Shown: positions 17,433 through 26,247, counted from the first letter of the stretch. The stretch is DNA of 64,000 nt from an uncultured Bacteroidales bacterium (GCA_900319645.1 ONPG01000003.1:186001-250000), one strand, 5' to 3'. The notes: generated by a model not told the origin, from the sequence alone. Translations and numbers: made by a program.

Positions 17433-18206
17433 TTAGAAATACAAACTCAGTTTGATTCCGGCGGAGACGAGGTTACGTCCGGTGGTGTTAGAGAACGGTA
17501 TCGGTTCCGTTTCACCAGAGGGAAGGACATATTCCGTAACCGTTACACGTGCCTGCTGGAGTTGGGCATAAGCCGTGAGAGCGAGAGCCGTATTTGGATT
17601 GAGCTGGCAACGGTAACCGAAATCGAGTCCCGTATAAAGTCCGCCGAGGTAATTCTTGCTTAACGCGATACCGTAACCAAGTGCGAGACCAAAGACAGGC
17701 GCATGTTTTTGCTCGGTAAAGGGCATTCTCAAGGCTGCTTGCACAGGCAGGAAATTATATTTCTCCGCTCCGAGGAAAAGTCCGTGATAGCCGATACCAG
17801 CTCCAGCAAAAATATGTCTTGAGCGAATGTGATGGCTTCCGACAAGAAAATCCACGGAGAATGTTCCTCCCGTTTTTTCTTTGGGCTGGACAGCCACACC
17901 TCCTGCCAACTCGAGAAGGATAGAGACTTTCTTGGACGGCATAACGGTCTCTTTGTTTTCTTCGTTAACGGTTTCCTGAACGGGTTCTTCGTTTGTGATC
18001 TCGACCACTTCCGTCCTCGGGTATTGGGATCGTGCTCCGGATTCGTCACGGATGATGACCACCTCTTCGTTTTGGAAGACAATTTCTCCTTTTACACGCG
18101 CGCCCGTACGTAATACTATTGTTTCCGCGTACGCGCACGAGGCGAACGCAACAAATAGAAGTAATATGGCAAGGCATTTTTTCATCGGAAAGAGGTGTTT
18201 TTTCAT
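17433..18206 (-). CDS. Secreted/outer-membrane beta-barrel protein with N-terminal SH3-like segment
   Basis: About 257 residues from ATG 18206 (ATG 18185 is an in-frame alternative that gives a cleaner signal peptide, KKCLAILLLFVAFASCAYA). After the signal peptide a short beta segment, TIVLRTGARVKGEIVFQNEEVVIIRDESG, resembles the small domain often found in Bacteroidetes envelope proteins. An acidic linker (EEPVQETVNEENKE) leads to a C-terminal half of about eight amphipathic strands ending SAGIKLSLYF, with a terminal aromatic residue. This suggests a small outer-membrane barrel of unknown function. The promoter -7 box lies 9 bp upstream of ATG 18206, so the mRNA is nearly leaderless. The RHH-like gene follows in the same direction. 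Confidence 0.7.
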   Translation of the reverse strand: MKKHLFPMKKCLAILLLFVAFASCAYAETIVLRTGARVKGEIVFQNEEVVIIRDESGARSQYPRTEVVEITNEEPVQETVNEENKETVMPSKKVSILLELAGGVAVQPKEKTGGTFSVDFLVGSHHIRSRHIFAGAGIGYHGLFLGAEKYNFLPVQAALRMPFTEQKHAPVFGLALGYGIALSKNYLGGLYTGLDFGYRCQLNPNTALALTAYAQLQQARVTVTEYVLPSGETEPIPFSNTTGRNLVSAGIKLSLYF

Positions 18207-18214
18207 ATTTTGCG

Positions 18215-18245
18215 CAAAAGTACTAAAAATTTTGCATATATGCAA
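18215..18245 (-). promoter_or_regulatory. Promoter for the outer membrane protein gene
   Basis: Minus strand TTG at 18245 and TACTTTTG at 18222-18215, 23-nt offset. The -33 element lies immediately beyond the rnr stop codon (18249-18247). Confidence 0.75.
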
Positions 18246-18246
18246 G

Positions 18247-19698
18247 TTAAACCAGCAAAAAATCAATTTGTGCGCGATTTTCGTCCACTCTGAGCACTTT
18301 AACCATGACCGGATCGCCCAACGTATATGCTCCCGCGTCGGAGACGAGTCGGTAGTTTTTCTCGTCGTGCTGCCAGTATTCACCGTTTCCGATGTTGGAG
18401 ATATGGACGAGTCCTTCGCAATGTGTCTCGTCGAGTTGCACAAAAAGTCCGAAATCGGTTACTCCGGAAATGTGTCCCGGAAGAACCTCTCCGATTTTGT
18501 CCGCCATAAACATCGCCTGGAACATCTTGATAGATTCGCGTTCGGCTTGCTGTGCTTCCTGTTCGCAAGCAGAACAATGGTCGCTTATCTCCTGCAGTTC
18601 ATCTTGTGTCCACGTAGTTGTTTTTCCGTTAAGGACGTATTTGTCCAAGAGCCTGTGGACCATGAGATCCGGGTAGCGGCGGATGGGAGAAGTGAAATGG
18701 GTATAGTGGGTGAAAGCAAGTCCGTAGTGCCCGATGTTATGGGTTGAATAGACCGCTTTCGCCTGTGCGCGGATGGTCAGCAGTTCGAGCACTTGCGGCT
18801 GAATGCGCGAGCCGAGACGCTTTTTGAATTCCTGCAGGTCGTCGAGTTTCTCCTGATTCGGTATGTCGTGAACGCGGTAGATGAACGGTCTTCCGCTGAC
18901 CGACCTTGCGACGGTACGATTCGCAAGGAGCATAAATTCCTCGATGAGATGATGGGCTTCGTTGGGTTCCTCAAAATAGATTTCTACCGGGCGGCCGTAT
19001 TTATCCAGCCGGAATCGCATTTCGGATTGCTCAATATCGAGTGCTCCGTTCAACATACGTGCTTGGCGAAGTTTGAGTGCAAGGGAGTTGAGGACAGAGA
19101 GCGCTTCCTCTATTTTGCCGTTATTCTCTGCTTTTCCGTCCGATTCGTTTTCGTCTCGTTTTCGACTCGTTTTCGTCTCGTTTTCGTCTCGTTTTCGAGT
19201 TTGACCACTACCAGACAAACAAATGAGGGCTTGCGCCTCGTCGTAATTGAGTCTTGCGTCGGAGCAGATGACCGTCCGGCAGATTTTGTGTTTGAGGACC
19301 CGTGCATCAGCGTCCATGGTAAAAATGACGGACATACAGAGTTTGTCCTCGCCGGGTCTGAGGGAGCAGAGGTTGTTGCAGAGGCGTTCCGGCAACATCG
19401 GGAGTACCCTATCGACCAGATAAACGGATGTTCCCCGGCGATAAGCGTCTTCGTCCTCTTTGCTGCCCGGTTTGACATAATAGGAGACATCGGCGATATG
19501 GACTCCGATGCGGAAGATTTTTTCGTGATCCCGTGATCCCGTGATCTCGTGATCCCGATCTTCTTTTACTTCCACAAAAGAGAGGGCGTCATCGAAATCC
19601 TTGGCATCGGCAGGATCGATGGTAAAGGTGAAAACATCGCGCATGTCGCGGCGACGCAAAATTTCCTGTTGGGGTATAGAATGTATCATGTTTGTCAT
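18247..19698 (-). CDS. rnr: Short RNase R-type exoribonuclease (RNB + S1 only)
   Basis: 483 residues from ATG 19698. RNB catalytic domain: DPADAKDFDDA (Asp28, 34, 36, 37 bind the metals), IGVHIADVSYYVKPGS, TSVYLVDRVLPMLPERLCN, LIEEFMLLANRTVA, STHNIGHYGLAFTHYTHFTSP-IRRYPDLMVHRLL. C-terminal S1 domain: PGHISGVTDFGLFVQLDE to the end. Typical RNase R is ~700 residues with two cold-shock domains before the RNB domain; here the frame begins just before RNB. A promoter ends 11 bp upstream of the ATG, so nothing larger is transcribed from it. Two tandem arrays are read in frame (19524-19555 and 19145-19199), and a segment before LLTIRAQAKAVYST is shorter than usual. Catalytic residues are intact. Confidence 0.88.
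   Translation of the reverse strand: MTNMIHSIPQQEILRRRDMRDVFTFTIDPADAKDFDDALSFVEVKEDRDHEITGSRDHEKIFRIGVHIADVSYYVKPGSKEDEDAYRRGTSVYLVDRVLPMLPERLCNNLCSLRPGEDKLCMSVIFTMDADARVLKHKICRTVICSDARLNYDEAQALICLSGSGQTRKRDENETKTSRKRDENESDGKAENNGKIEEALSVLNSLALKLRQARMLNGALDIEQSEMRFRLDKYGRPVEIYFEEPNEAHHLIEEFMLLANRTVARSVSGRPFIYRVHDIPNQEKLDDLQEFKKRLGSRIQPQVLELLTIRAQAKAVYSTHNIGHYGLAFTHYTHFTSPIRRYPDLMVHRLLDKYVLNGKTTTWTQDELQEISDHCSACEQEAQQAERESIKMFQAMFMADKIGEVLPGHISGVTDFGLFVQLDETHCEGLVHISNIGNGEYWQHDEKNYRLVSDAGAYTLGDPVMVKVLRVDENRAQIDFLLV
19145..19199. repeat. Five-unit 11-bp tandem array inside rnr
   Basis: Five consecutive units of TCGTTTTCGTC (with AC/AG variants), 55 bp. Read on the minus strand it encodes the charged peptide KRDENETKTSRKRDENES. 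Confidence 0.92.
19524..19555. repeat. Four-unit 8-bp tandem array inside rnr
   Basis: CGTGATCC, CGTGATCC, CGTGATCT, CGTGATCC (32 bp), encoding DRDHEITGSRDHE. The minus-strand unit GGATCACG belongs to the same family as the arrays before and inside mpl. Confidence 0.9.
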
Positions 19699-19708
19699 AA
19701 ATCGGGTA

Positions 19709-19739
19709 CAAAGGTACAAAAAAAAATGCATAAATGCAA
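19709..19739 (-). promoter_or_regulatory. Promoter for rnr
   Basis: Minus strand TTG at 19739 and TACCTTTG at 19716-19709, 23-nt offset. The first ATG is at 19698, so the transcript is leaderless or nearly so. Confidence 0.78.
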
Positions 19740-19766
19740 TAAACAGGTGCCAAAATCTTAAAAAAT

Positions 19767-19797
19767 TTGCATATCTCAAAAAAAAGTTGTAATTTTG
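19767..19797 (+). promoter_or_regulatory. Promoter for glgP
   Basis: TTG at 19767 and TAATTTTG at 19790, 23-nt offset; divergent from the rnr promoter. Confidence 0.78.
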
Positions 19798-19843
19798 TGC
19801 GCTATTTTGTGTGACTAATATAAAACTACAAACAATCATAACA

Positions 19844-22399
19844 ATGAAAATCAAAGTTAGTAATGTAAATCAGCCGGCATGGAAAGAGTGCAATATCCAC
19901 GCTACTCTGCCGGCAGATTTGAGCAAATTGCAAGAACTCGCTTACAACCTGTGGTGGAGCTGGAATGCAGGAGCAAAAGACCTGTTCCGCTCGATTGACG
20001 AAGACGCATGGCATCGTGCCGATTCCAACCCCGTAGTACTACTGAACATCATCAGCTACGACCGCATGGTAGAACTGTCGAAAGACAAGAAATTCATGAA
20101 CCAGCTGAACTCGGTATATGCCGAATTCCGCGAGTACATGGACACTCCCAAAGACAAAAAGAAACCGACCATTGCCTATTTCTCGATGGAATACGGTCTG
20201 AGCCACGTGCTGAAGATCTATTCCGGCGGCTTGGGAATCCTTGCCGGCGATTATATCAAAGAGGCATCTGATTGCAACGTTGACATGACGGCGATCGGTT
20301 TCCTGTATCGCTACGGCTATTTCACCCAGACGCTGAGTCCTGAAGGCCAGCAGATTGCCAACTACGAAGCCCAGAACTTCAGCAACCTGCCTATTACCCA
20401 GATGAAGGAGCAGGATGGTAGCAACATGATCGTAGAGGTACCTTATCCGGGTCGCACGGTGAAGGCTTACCTGTGGAAAGTGGCAGTCGGCCGTATGAAT
20501 CTGTATCTGTTAGATACTGATAATGAGCTAAATAGCGAGTGGGATCGTCAGATCACCCACCAGTTGTACGGCGGCGACTGGGAGAACCGTATCAAACAGG
20601 AGATCCTGTTGGGTATCGGCGGTATGTTGGCCCTGAAGAAATTAGGTATCACGAAAGATGTTTACCACTGCAACGAGGGTCACGCCGCTCTGATGGGCTT
20701 GCAGCGTCTGGTGGACCTGGTACAAGAAGGTCTGAGTTTCAACGAAGCCAAGGAAGTGGTACGTTCGAGCGGTCTGTACACCTGCCACACACCGGTTCCG
20801 GCAGGTCACGATTATTTCGAGGAAGGCTTGTTCTACAAATACATGAGCGAGTACGCCGAGAAACTCGGTATCGAGTGGCACGACCTGATCGGCATGGGCC
20901 GTACGAACCCCGACGACAACACGGAGAAATTCTCGATGAGCGTGTTCGCGCTGAACACCTGCCAGGAGGCAAACGGCGTTTCGTGGCTTCACGGCGAGGT
21001 ATCGAAGAAGATGTTCAGCCCCGTATGGCCGGGTTATTTCCCTGAAGAACTGCACGTTGACTACGTAACAAACGGTGTACACATGCCGACCTGGGCAGCT
21101 CATGAGTGGAAAGAGATCTATACAAAATATCTGCCGAAAGAGTGGTACAACGACCAGAGCAATTTAGAGATGTGGAAGCCATACAACGATATTCCCGATG
21201 ATGTAATCTGGAACACTCGTATGAGCCTGAAGCGCAAGATGATGGATTATATCAAGCAGAAATTCCGTGAGGACTGGATGAAGAGCCAAGGTGATCCTGC
21301 CCGTATCGTTCGCGCTCTGAACGAGATGCACCCGGACAACCTGATTATCGGTTTCGGTCGTCGTTTTGCGACCTACAAACGCGCTCACCTGCTGTTTACC
21401 GACCTGGAGCGTTTGGACAAACTGGTGAACAACCCGAACTACCCTGTTCAGTTCCTGTTTACCGGAAAAGCTCACCCGGCAGACGGCGGCGGTCAAGGTC
21501 TGATCAAACGTATTATCGAGATCAGCCGCATGCCTCAGTTCTTGGGTAAGATCATTTTCCTGGAGAACTACGACATGCGTCTTGCGAAGCGTCTGATCTC
21601 GGGTGTAGATATCTGGCTGAACACTCCGACCCGTCCGTTGGAGGCATCGGGAACATCCGGCGAGAAAGCCCAGATGAACGGCGTACTGAACTTCTCCGTG
21701 AAAGACGGATGGTGGTATGAGGGTTACGTAGAGAAAGCCGGTTGGTATCTGACCGAGAAACGTACTTACGAGAATCAGGCTCACCAGGATCAGTTGGATG
21801 CCGCAACCATCTACCAACTGCTTGAGAACGAGATCATTCCGTTGTATTACGCAAAGAACTCGAAGGGTTACAGCCCCGAGTGGATCCAGTATATCAAGAA
21901 CTCGGTAACGAAGATCACTCCTCGCTTCACCATGAAGCGAATGATCGACGACTACTTCAGCAAGTTCTACAACAAACTGGCAAAGCGTCACAGCCTGCTC
22001 ATGGGCGATAACTACAAGATTGCCAAAGAGATAGCCGCATGGAAAGAGAACATGGTGGCTCACTGGGACGAGATCGAGGTAGTCAGCAAGAAAGATGTTG
22101 ACCTGACCAACCTCAATGTGGGCGACAAGTTCAAAGTAGCCGTAGAGTTAGACACCAAGGGTCTGAACGACAAGGGTATCGGCGTAGAGCTGGTAGCCAT
22201 CCGCACTTCGACCCACAACAACGACAAGCTGTATGAGGTAGAGCCGTTGAAACTGGTGAAAGCCGACGGAAGCCATCTGTTCTTCGAGAACACGTATCAG
22301 CTTGATTATGCGGGCGGTATGAAGTTCGGTCTGCGTATGTATCCGCAGAACGAGTTGCTGCCCCACAGAATGGACTTCTGCTACGTACGGTGGATTTGA
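19844..22399 (+). CDS. glgP: Alpha-glucan (glycogen) phosphorylase
   Basis: 851-residue GT35 enzyme releasing glucose-1-phosphate from glycogen. It is the short-subunit 'alpha-glucan phosphorylase' type with an N-terminal DUF3417-like domain ([20 protein letters not shown]). Seen: [87 protein letters not shown] and the pyridoxal phosphate loop [19 protein letters not shown], whose Lys holds PLP. ATG 19844 is chosen because it opens the conserved N-terminus ([15 protein letters not shown]); an earlier in-frame ATG (19811) is close to the transcription start. It complements the synthesis/debranching operon at 6.4-11 kb but is separately promoted. Confidence 0.95.
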   Translation: MKIKVSNVNQPAWKECNIHATLPADLSKLQELAYNLWWSWNAGAKDLFRSIDEDAWHRADSNPVVLLNIISYDRMVELSKDKKFMNQLNSVYAEFREYMDTPKDKKKPTIAYFSMEYGLSHVLKIYSGGLGILAGDYIKEASDCNVDMTAIGFLYRYGYFTQTLSPEGQQIANYEAQNFSNLPITQMKEQDGSNMIVEVPYPGRTVKAYLWKVAVGRMNLYLLDTDNELNSEWDRQITHQLYGGDWENRIKQEILLGIGGMLALKKLGITKDVYHCNEGHAALMGLQRLVDLVQEGLSFNEAKEVVRSSGLYTCHTPVPAGHDYFEEGLFYKYMSEYAEKLGIEWHDLIGMGRTNPDDNTEKFSMSVFALNTCQEANGVSWLHGEVSKKMFSPVWPGYFPEELHVDYVTNGVHMPTWAAHEWKEIYTKYLPKEWYNDQSNLEMWKPYNDIPDDVIWNTRMSLKRKMMDYIKQKFREDWMKSQGDPARIVRALNEMHPDNLIIGFGRRFATYKRAHLLFTDLERLDKLVNNPNYPVQFLFTGKAHPADGGGQGLIKRIIEISRMPQFLGKIIFLENYDMRLAKRLISGVDIWLNTPTRPLEASGTSGEKAQMNGVLNFSVKDGWWYEGYVEKAGWYLTEKRTYENQAHQDQLDAATIYQLLENEIIPLYYAKNSKGYSPEWIQYIKNSVTKITPRFTMKRMIDDYFSKFYNKLAKRHSLLMGDNYKIAKEIAAWKENMVAHWDEIEVVSKKDVDLTNLNVGDKFKVAVELDTKGLNDKGIGVELVAIRTSTHNNDKLYEVEPLKLVKADGSHLFFENTYQLDYAGGMKFGLRMYPQNELLPHRMDFCYVRWI

Positions 22400-22450
22400 T
22401 CCGCCATGCATGGCGGATACGCCAAAAAAGACGCGTCGAGCGCGTCAAGA

Positions 22451-22491
22451 AAAAGTGGGTGTGTCAAAACAAATTGGCACACCCACTTTTG
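22451..22491. terminator. Bidirectional terminator between glgP and the LptF/G gene
   Basis: AAAAGTGGGTGTGTC paired with GGCACACCCACTTTT (one mismatch near the loop), between convergent genes. A separate perfect palindrome, TCCGCCATGCATGGCGGA, lies just upstream at about 22400-22417. Confidence 0.92.
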
Positions 22492-22527
22492 TTGGGATAC
22501 TGGTTGATTTTTAGAGAGGAGAGTTTT

Positions 22528-23541
22528 TTACTTGCTTGCGCGGATGTAGAGGGGAATGGAGATGGCGAGGAAGATGAGGTTAGGGAGCCACGCAGCCATG
22601 AAAGGAGACATGACGTTATTCACAGAGAATGTGGTACTTACGGTCGAGAAGAGGATATAAGCCGCCGTGAGAACGGTTCCTATTCCGAGGTTTTTGCCCA
22701 TTCCACCGCGCACTTTCCGGCTGGACATGGTAACTCCGAGGAGCGTCATGATAAACGCTCCGAGGGGCGAAGCCCAGCGTTTGTGATACTCGACTTCGAA
22801 GGCTTTGACGTTTCCTGCTCCTCGCGCTCGCTGGCGTTCAATATATGCACGTAGCTCAGGCGTGGTCATCTGCTCTGCGTCTTTTGCCGTGATAAACAGC
22901 TCTTTAGGAGTAATCGGAAGGGTGATATCCAAGCGGTTTCCACGATGGAGCGTCTCGTGCATTCCGTCGAAGATACGATGTGTGAAACGGTCCAAGTGCC
23001 AGTAGTAGAGCGAGTCGTAATAGATACGGTCCGCCGTGATACGTGAGGCAAGTGTTTTTCCGTTAAACTCCTCGAGTGAGCAACGGTATCCGATGGAGCT
23101 TCGACGCTGGAAAGATTCGATATAGAGGACTTTGCCGGGTTCGACTTCCATTTGGATGTTACGTGCATTTTCCTTGGTGAAATGCTCGATGTACATGTCC
23201 GTGAAATGTAACATTCGCGCTGAGCTCTTGGGTATCACCCATCCTCCAAGGAAGAATCCGAGGACAAAGAGCAAAGCGGCAGAGACGGCATAAGGGAGCA
23301 TGAGACGATGGTAGCTCATGCCCGCCGCCTGAATGGCAATAATTTCGGAATTGCCTGCCAGTTTGGAAGTGAAGAAGATGACAGAGATGAAGATGAACAG
23401 CGAACTGAACATGTTCATGTAGTAAGGAATAAACGGCAGGTAATAATCGAATATAATCTCCTGCAAAGAGACCTGGTTCTCGAAGAAATCGTCCATCTTT
23501 TCCGTCAAGTCGAAAACGATGGCGATACTGAGTATCAGCAC
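22528..23541 (-). CDS. LptF/LptG-family (YjgP/YjgQ) lipopolysaccharide export permease
   Basis: Inner-membrane permease of the Lpt complex. N-terminal helices (SIAIVFDLTEKMDDFFENQ, YYMNMFSSLFIFISVIFFTSKLAGNSEIIAIQAAGMSYHRL split over two helices), a periplasmic beta-jellyroll and C-terminal helices (SPLGAFIMTLLGVTMSSRK). GTG 23541 is the first standard start codon, but the conserved N-terminus extends upstream: the same frame reads LKRLDWYIIRKFLGTFFFSI up to about 23601 with no ATG/GTG/TTG before the stop at about 23622. The true start is therefore probably a rare codon (CTG 23601 or ATT 23613), or the start was lost. It follows tgt on the same strand. Confidence 0.88.
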   Translation of the reverse strand: MLILSIAIVFDLTEKMDDFFENQVSLQEIIFDYYLPFIPYYMNMFSSLFIFISVIFFTSKLAGNSEIIAIQAAGMSYHRLMLPYAVSAALLFVLGFFLGGWVIPKSSARMLHFTDMYIEHFTKENARNIQMEVEPGKVLYIESFQRRSSIGYRCSLEEFNGKTLASRITADRIYYDSLYYWHLDRFTHRIFDGMHETLHRGNRLDITLPITPKELFITAKDAEQMTTPELRAYIERQRARGAGNVKAFEVEYHKRWASPLGAFIMTLLGVTMSSRKVRGGMGKNLGIGTVLTAAYILFSTVSTTFSVNNVMSPFMAAWLPNLIFLAISIPLYIRASK

Positions 23542-23630
23542 AATAGAGAAGAAGAACGTGCCGAGGAACTTACGGATTATATACCAATCGAGACGCTTCA
23601 GGAGATTAAGAATTAAAAATTACGACATTT

Positions 23631-24764
23631 TTATAGCCTCTGCATCAGTTGTGGCATGACGGAGTTCATCCAGGAGGTGTAGTCTCCGGCGAGGATGTGC
23701 CGGCGTGCTTGTGTGACGAGGTCGAGATAGAACGCCAGATTGTGGATGGAGAGAATCTCCAAGCCCAGCATCTCCTGCGCGTGAATCAGATGTCTTGCAT
23801 AAGCGCGTGTGTATGCGTGATCGACATAGGATGTGCCGGTTGGATCGAGTTCTGTGAAATCGTCCTCCCATTTCTTGTTGCGGAGGTTCATGACTCCCTG
23901 CCAAGTGAAGATCATGCCGTTACGTCCGTTCCGTGTGGGCATGACACAGTCGAACATATCTATTCCTCGTGCTATACCTTCGAGGATGTTCCACGGCGTA
24001 CCGACGCCCATGAGGTAACGAGGTTTGTTCTCGGGCAAGATGCCGTTGCAGACCTCGATCATGTCGTACATTGTTTCCGTGGGTTCGCCGACGGCGAGAC
24101 CTCCGATGGCATAACCGTCTCTGTCTAAGTCTTTTAAGTGTTTGCAAGCGTCTTGACGCAAGTCGGTATAAGTGCAGCCCTGCACGATGGGGAACAAATG
24201 CTGTTTGTAGCCGTAGAGGTCTTGTGTGGTGTCAAAGCGCGCTATGCAACGGTCGAGCCATCTGTGGGTACGCTCCATGGAATCTTTGGCGTATTTGCGG
24301 TCCGCCGTTCCCGGGCAGCACTCATCGAACGCCATCATAATATCGGCTCCTATCTCTCGCTCGATGTCCATGACGGACTCGGGCGTGAAGAGCAGTTTGC
24401 GACCGTCGATATGGCTGGAGAAGCGAACTCCTTCTTCGGTCATTTTGCGGATGTCGGTCAGACTAAAGACCTGAAAACCACCGGAATCGGTAAGTATAGG
24501 TCTTGTCCATCCTTCGAACTTATGCAATCCTCCGGCTTTGTGCAGGATGTCTGTTCCCGGACGCAGGAAGAGATGATAGGTGTTGCCGAGAATGATCTGG
24601 GCGTTGATGTCTTCCTCGAGTTCCTTGCGTTGGACGCCTTTGACCGTTCCGACCGTTCCGACGGGCATGAAAATAGGCGTGAGGATGTCTCCGTGGTCCG
24701 TATGAATCACTCCGGCTCTTGGTCCGACCGCTTGGGATGTGCTATGTAGTTCGAAAAATGCCAT
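23631..24764 (-). CDS. tgt: tRNA-guanine transglycosylase (queuosine)
   Basis: 377-residue enzyme that swaps guanine-34 for a queuine precursor in tRNAs. Seen: HTDHGDILTPIFMPVGTVG, LGNTYHLFLRPGTDIL, ILTDSGGFQVFSL (catalytic Asp in DSGG), IMAFDECCPG, GGLAVGEPTETMYDM, YLMGVGTPWNILEGIARGID with nucleophile region DCVMPTRNGRNG. The classic CxCxxC zinc cluster is replaced by GTSYVDHAYTRAY with the distal His kept (SIHNLAFY). As I recall, other Bacteroidetes Tgt proteins show the same change. Downstream on the same strand is the LptF/G gene, as in other Bacteroidales. Start ATG 24764. Confidence 0.94.
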   Translation of the reverse strand: MAFFELHSTSQAVGPRAGVIHTDHGDILTPIFMPVGTVGTVKGVQRKELEEDINAQIILGNTYHLFLRPGTDILHKAGGLHKFEGWTRPILTDSGGFQVFSLTDIRKMTEEGVRFSSHIDGRKLLFTPESVMDIEREIGADIMMAFDECCPGTADRKYAKDSMERTHRWLDRCIARFDTTQDLYGYKQHLFPIVQGCTYTDLRQDACKHLKDLDRDGYAIGGLAVGEPTETMYDMIEVCNGILPENKPRYLMGVGTPWNILEGIARGIDMFDCVMPTRNGRNGMIFTWQGVMNLRNKKWEDDFTELDPTGTSYVDHAYTRAYARHLIHAQEMLGLEILSIHNLAFYLDLVTQARRHILAGDYTSWMNSVMPQLMQRL

Positions 24765-24768
24765 CTGA

Positions 24769-24800
24769 CAGTTTAACAGCTTAACGATTTAACAGTTTAA
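24769..24800. repeat. Four-unit 8-bp tandem array over the panD stop
   Basis: CAGTTTAA, CAGCTTAA, CGATTTAA, CAGTTTAA (32 bp), spanning the tgt/panD spacer. The panD stop (24789-24791) and its last residues (NTLNC) fall in or beside it. Confidence 0.88.
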
Positions 24801-25139
24801 CGTGTTTCCTGCTCCGGGGAATACGATACTCGGTTTGAAAGCCTTGGCCTCCTCGGGTGTCATGAGAGCATAAGCCATGATGATGACGGTATCTCCGACC
24901 CCGATGAGGTGCGCCGCCGCTCCGTTCATACAGATGCATCCCGAACCGCGTTTACCGGGAATGACATACGTCTCCAGACGTGCTCCGTTGGTGTTATCCA
25001 CCACCTGCACTCTCTCTCCGGCAAAGATATTTGCCGCTTCCATAAGCGCTTCGTCAATCGTGATCGAACCGATATACTCGAGGTTAGCCTCAGTCACCGT
25101 TACCCGATGAATCTTTGATTTCAGTATGTTCAGAAACAT
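24789..25139 (-). CDS. panD: Aspartate 1-decarboxylase
   Basis: 116-residue proenzyme that makes beta-alanine for pantothenate and coenzyme A. Self-cleavage site at Gly24-Ser25 ([10 protein letters not shown]), giving the pyruvoyl group; also [42 protein letters not shown]. The length is slightly short of the usual ~117-127. The last few residues, GNTLNC, are encoded by the 8-bp tandem array that also holds the stop codon. A clear promoter lies upstream, so it heads a panD-tgt-lptF/G transcript with a 24-bp panD-tgt gap. Confidence 0.96.
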   Translation of the reverse strand: MFLNILKSKIHRVTVTEANLEYIGSITIDEALMEAANIFAGERVQVVDNTNGARLETYVIPGKRGSGCICMNGAAAHLIGVGDTVIIMAYALMTPEEAKAFKPSIVFPGAGNTLNC

Positions 25140-25158
25140 AATTATCCAAATTAGCGTG

Positions 25159-25189
25159 CAAAGTTACGGAATTTTTTGGACATATGCAA
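25159..25189 (-). promoter_or_regulatory. Promoter for panD
   Basis: Minus strand TTG at 25189 and TAACTTTG at 25166-25159, 23-nt offset. Confidence 0.77.
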
Positions 25190-25266
25190 ATTTAAGTGCT
25201 GTTTTGCGCAAAAAAGAGGTGTTTTGGGTGGGAATGATGGCGGTATGGAGTCGGTAACGAGCCGCT

Positions 25267-25310
25267 AATCACGCTATAATAACGCTATAATCACGCTATA
25301 ATCACGCTAT
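25267..25310. repeat. AATCAC 11-bp array, four units (downstream of panD promoter)
   Basis: AATCACGCTAT, AATAACGCTAT, AATCACGCTAT, AATCACGCTAT, then TTTAACCAACAAA. The array and this 3' flank are identical to 44255-44311. Confidence 0.95.
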
Positions 25311-25413
25311 TTTAACCAACAAAAACACACCACGGCTATCCGCATAAGGGAGGGAGGCCGGATAGTATCCGGCGTAAAAGAAGAAAGACACAATGGGGAG
25401 GGAATGGGGAATG

Positions 25414-25464
25414 GAGAGGACGCGGGAAGGGAGAGGACGCGGGAAGGGAAAGGACGCGGGATAA
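25414..25464. repeat. Three-unit 17-bp tandem array
   Basis: GAGAGGACGCGGGAAGG twice and GAAAGGACGCGGGATAA once; purine-rich on the plus strand, with weaker copies just before. Confidence 0.88.
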
Positions 25465-25636
25465 CATCCCGCATTTATATAAACAGAGGCCAGCCTCCAT
25501 CCAAATGACAAGTGGAAGCGACACGCAGAAGTGATAAGTGGAGTTGACAAAATGTAAGTGTAAAGTGGAGTTTACAAGAATTTTGTCAAATGGATTGTAC
25601 ATTTTTTGGAAATTTAACACTTTTTGGGCAAAAAAT

Positions 25637-25667
25637 TTGGTAGGGTCAGAAAAAGGCAGTAATTTTG
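25637..25667 (+). promoter_or_regulatory. Promoter for the small secreted protein
   Basis: TTG at 25637 and TAATTTTG at 25660, 23-nt offset, giving a leader of about 230 nt. Confidence 0.72.
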
Positions 25668-25900
25668 CAGCGGATTTCAAAAACGAGGGTACCAAAACCC
25701 CTTGAACGAGGGAACCAAAACCCTTGAATATAAAGTTAAAAGTCATTTAGAGACAGAAATCATAAAATGACAGAAGTCTAAAAGATGAAGTCAAAAATGG
25801 CGTATAACCCAAAGGAAACCGCAAACGGTTAGTCCCGAAAAGAAATTCCGCAAACGGGTGCGTTAACCCGAAACTCGATCTTTAAAAGAAAGGTACAAAA

Positions 25901-26188
25901 ATGAAAAAGGTATGTATTAGTCTGTTGACCATCTTGTCGTTGGTAGCAGGAGTGACCTTAGCCAATGCCGCCAAAAACACCAACGATAATTTTACAGTTC
26001 GCTTCCGCGAAAACACGCTCGTAGTAGCATCTACCGGAATGGAGGAAGCCCGCATTTATTCGATGCAAGGCAAGCTGCTACAAAAAGAGCAAGGCAAGTT
26101 TGTAGAATTCCCGTTGGAGCGCGGCACTTACAGGCTCTACGCCAAAGTAAACGGCAACACGGTCACACGGAGAATAGAACTTCGTTAA
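25901..26188 (+). CDS. Small secreted protein resembling a free-standing T9SS C-terminal domain
   Basis: 95 residues: signal peptide (KKVCISLLTILSLVAGVTLANA, cleaved near residue 23) followed by about 70 residues. The mature part ends in the strand pattern ARIYSMQGKLLQ - EFPLERGTYRLYAKV - TRRIEL. That is the layout of type A C-terminal sorting domains of type IX secretion cargo (V-x-[VI]-Y-[DNS]-x-x-G, then L-x-x-G-x-Y). Almost nothing precedes this domain, so there is no passenger. It has its own promoter, a long repeat-containing leader and its own terminator, which suggests a short, possibly abundant transcript. Function unknown; the domain match is by eye. Confidence 0.72.
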   Translation: MKKVCISLLTILSLVAGVTLANAAKNTNDNFTVRFRENTLVVASTGMEEARIYSMQGKLLQKEQGKFVEFPLERGTYRLYAKVNGNTVTRRIELR

Positions 26189-26222
26189 AAAAATGGTTTT
26201 TAAGGTTAAAAAAGTTTGGTTG

Positions 26223-26247
26223 GGGACGCGAAAGCGTCCCTTTTTTT
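26223..26247 (+). terminator. Terminator after the small secreted protein
   Basis: GGGACGC-GAAA-GCGTCCC followed by seven T. Confidence 0.94.

Larger units (their letters stand above)
25140..25900. other. Long intergenic region with several repeat families
   Basis: 760 bp with no credible gene. In order: panD promoter; 11-bp AATCAC array (25267-25310) with weaker same-phase units upstream; a CCGGATAGTATCCGG palindrome (~25359); three 17-bp GAGAGGACGCGGGAAGG units (25414-25464); a stretch with spaced GTGGAGTTKACA copies (~25515-25575); the next promoter; and a 230-nt leader with a 22/23-bp direct repeat (25682-25726) and small hairpins. Confidence 0.75.

Noticed and set aside
23631-24764. Tgt lacking the CxCxxC zinc cluster
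   Set aside because: Looks striking, but the same replacement (SYVD...) is, as I recall, usual in Bacteroidetes Tgt.
25336-25746. 136-residue minus-strand open frame in the long spacer
   Set aside because: Made of the repeat arrays and promoter sequence; Pro/Ser/Phe-rich with no motif.
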